This document shows positions 63,761 to 64,000 of a stretch of DNA of 64,000 bases, in pieces. Position 1 is the first letter of the stretch. Each line of letters starts with the position of its first letter. Below the pieces are notes generated by a model. It searched no databases. It saw nothing but the letters and a program-made list of their open reading frames with translations, and was not told the origin of the DNA. The translations under genes and the position numbers were made by a program. Source of the stretch: Microscillaceae bacterium (lineage in GTDB: Bacteria > Bacteroidota > Bacteroidia > Cytophagales > Microscillaceae); contig JANWZA010000057.1 in NCBI GenBank assembly GCA_025054775.1, positions 1 to 64,000 on the forward strand, written 5' to 3'.

Positions 63761-64000
63761 ATGCTCAAAATTGCTTGGCATGCTTGTTATGCACACCCGC
63801 TCCCTGAGGGGCATCGTTTTCCGATGGAAAAATATACACTCATTCCAGAACAACTTTTGTATGAAGGCATTGCCAAAGAAGAAAATTTTTTTGTGCCTAC
63901 CGCTATTAAGGAAGACTTAATCACCACCACCCACGAAGTAAGCTATTGGCACAAACTTAAAAATTTATCACTTACACATAGCGAAATTAGAGCCACAGGC
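63761..64000 (+). CDS. Histone deacetylase family protein (5' part, cut by window end)
   Basis: The first 80 codons of a bacterial HDAC/AcuC-like deacetylase: WHACYAHPLPEGHRFPMEKY, then LLYEGI, FFVPTAIKEDLITTTHEVSY and LTHSEIRATG. This matches the N-terminal part of this arginase-fold zinc hydrolase family (H-x-x-Y, P-x-GHRFPM-x-KY, and H-x-x-x-Y-W). The catalytic His pair lies beyond the window. Other in-frame ATGs at 63731 and 63740 exist, but the family normally begins close to the chosen one. Related proteins deacetylate acetyl-lysine or small acetylated amines. Confidence 0.85.
   Translation, partial: MLKIAWHACYAHPLPEGHRFPMEKYTLIPEQLLYEGIAKEENFFVPTAIKEDLITTTHEVSYWHKLKNLSLTHSEIRATG

Noticed and set aside
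1-64000. CRISPR arrays, tRNA or rRNA genes
   Set aside because: No regularly spaced direct repeats and no tRNA T-loop or rRNA-like sequence was seen in the gaps on either strand, by eye only.

Overview
The window looks like a chromosomal segment of an AT-rich Bacteroidota bacterium, most likely order Cytophagales. The evidence is gene content (GH97 glucosidase, TonB receptor with a carboxypeptidase-like N-terminus, DUF5683, DUF1599, DUF4197 and DUF1207 proteins, LptC, a secreted TPR-CHAT protein, a CcrM-like methylase), TAnnTTTG promoter boxes with a TTTG/TTG element about 19 bases upstream, and no obvious Shine-Dalgarno sites. The order is inferred from family resemblance, not from a marker comparison. 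No rRNA, tRNA or CRISPR array was seen.

Layout. 1-5.9 kb: a leftward run of DUF1599 protein, large secreted TPR protein and GH97 alpha-glucosidase, with a GC-rich repeat at each side. 6-15.5 kb: two alpha/beta hydrolases, TerC, a POT peptide transporter, RtcB, a metallo-beta-lactamase/cyclic-nucleotide-binding fusion and an atypical SDR. A histidine-kinase tail is left over at 6.8-6.9 kb. 15.6-23 kb: lipoproteins, an OppA-type binding protein and an HlyD-TolC export pair without an ATPase. 22.9-28 kb: a probable metal-handling area (MacB/FtsX permease with a His-rich loop, decayed IS982, HYC_CC_PP-type protein, TonB receptor). 28-36 kb: redoxin, YidD, DUF4197, DUF1207, and a leftward TPR - LptC - small membrane protein - dienoyl-CoA isomerase - NAD(P)-binding protein run. 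36-44 kb: SLATT-like membrane protein, 2OG-Fe(II) oxygenase with two tandem palindromes upstream, CAP protein, M1 and S9 peptidases, TPR lipoprotein.

44-46 kb is the most eventful stretch. An intact-looking IS1-family element (terminal inverted repeats, -1 slippery A run) sits on the truncated end of an operon of radical SAM/SPASM protein, O-methyltransferase and a WG-repeat-like fragment. All three genes are broken. The operon is followed by a 1407-residue secreted CHAT protease candidate. 50-64 kb: an unidentified protein that may be frameshifted, recA, several secreted proteins of unknown role, a His-rich polytopic membrane protein with an esterase, topA, an EVE protein, a CcrM-like adenine methylase, proC, and the start of a histone-deacetylase-family gene cut by the window edge.

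Most genes are ordinary housekeeping or cell-envelope functions. The best leads are the broken radical SAM operon, the tandem operator-like palindromes, the dispersed 120-135 bp GC-rich repeats, the SLATT-like protein with its long N-terminal extension, and the metal-handling neighbourhood.
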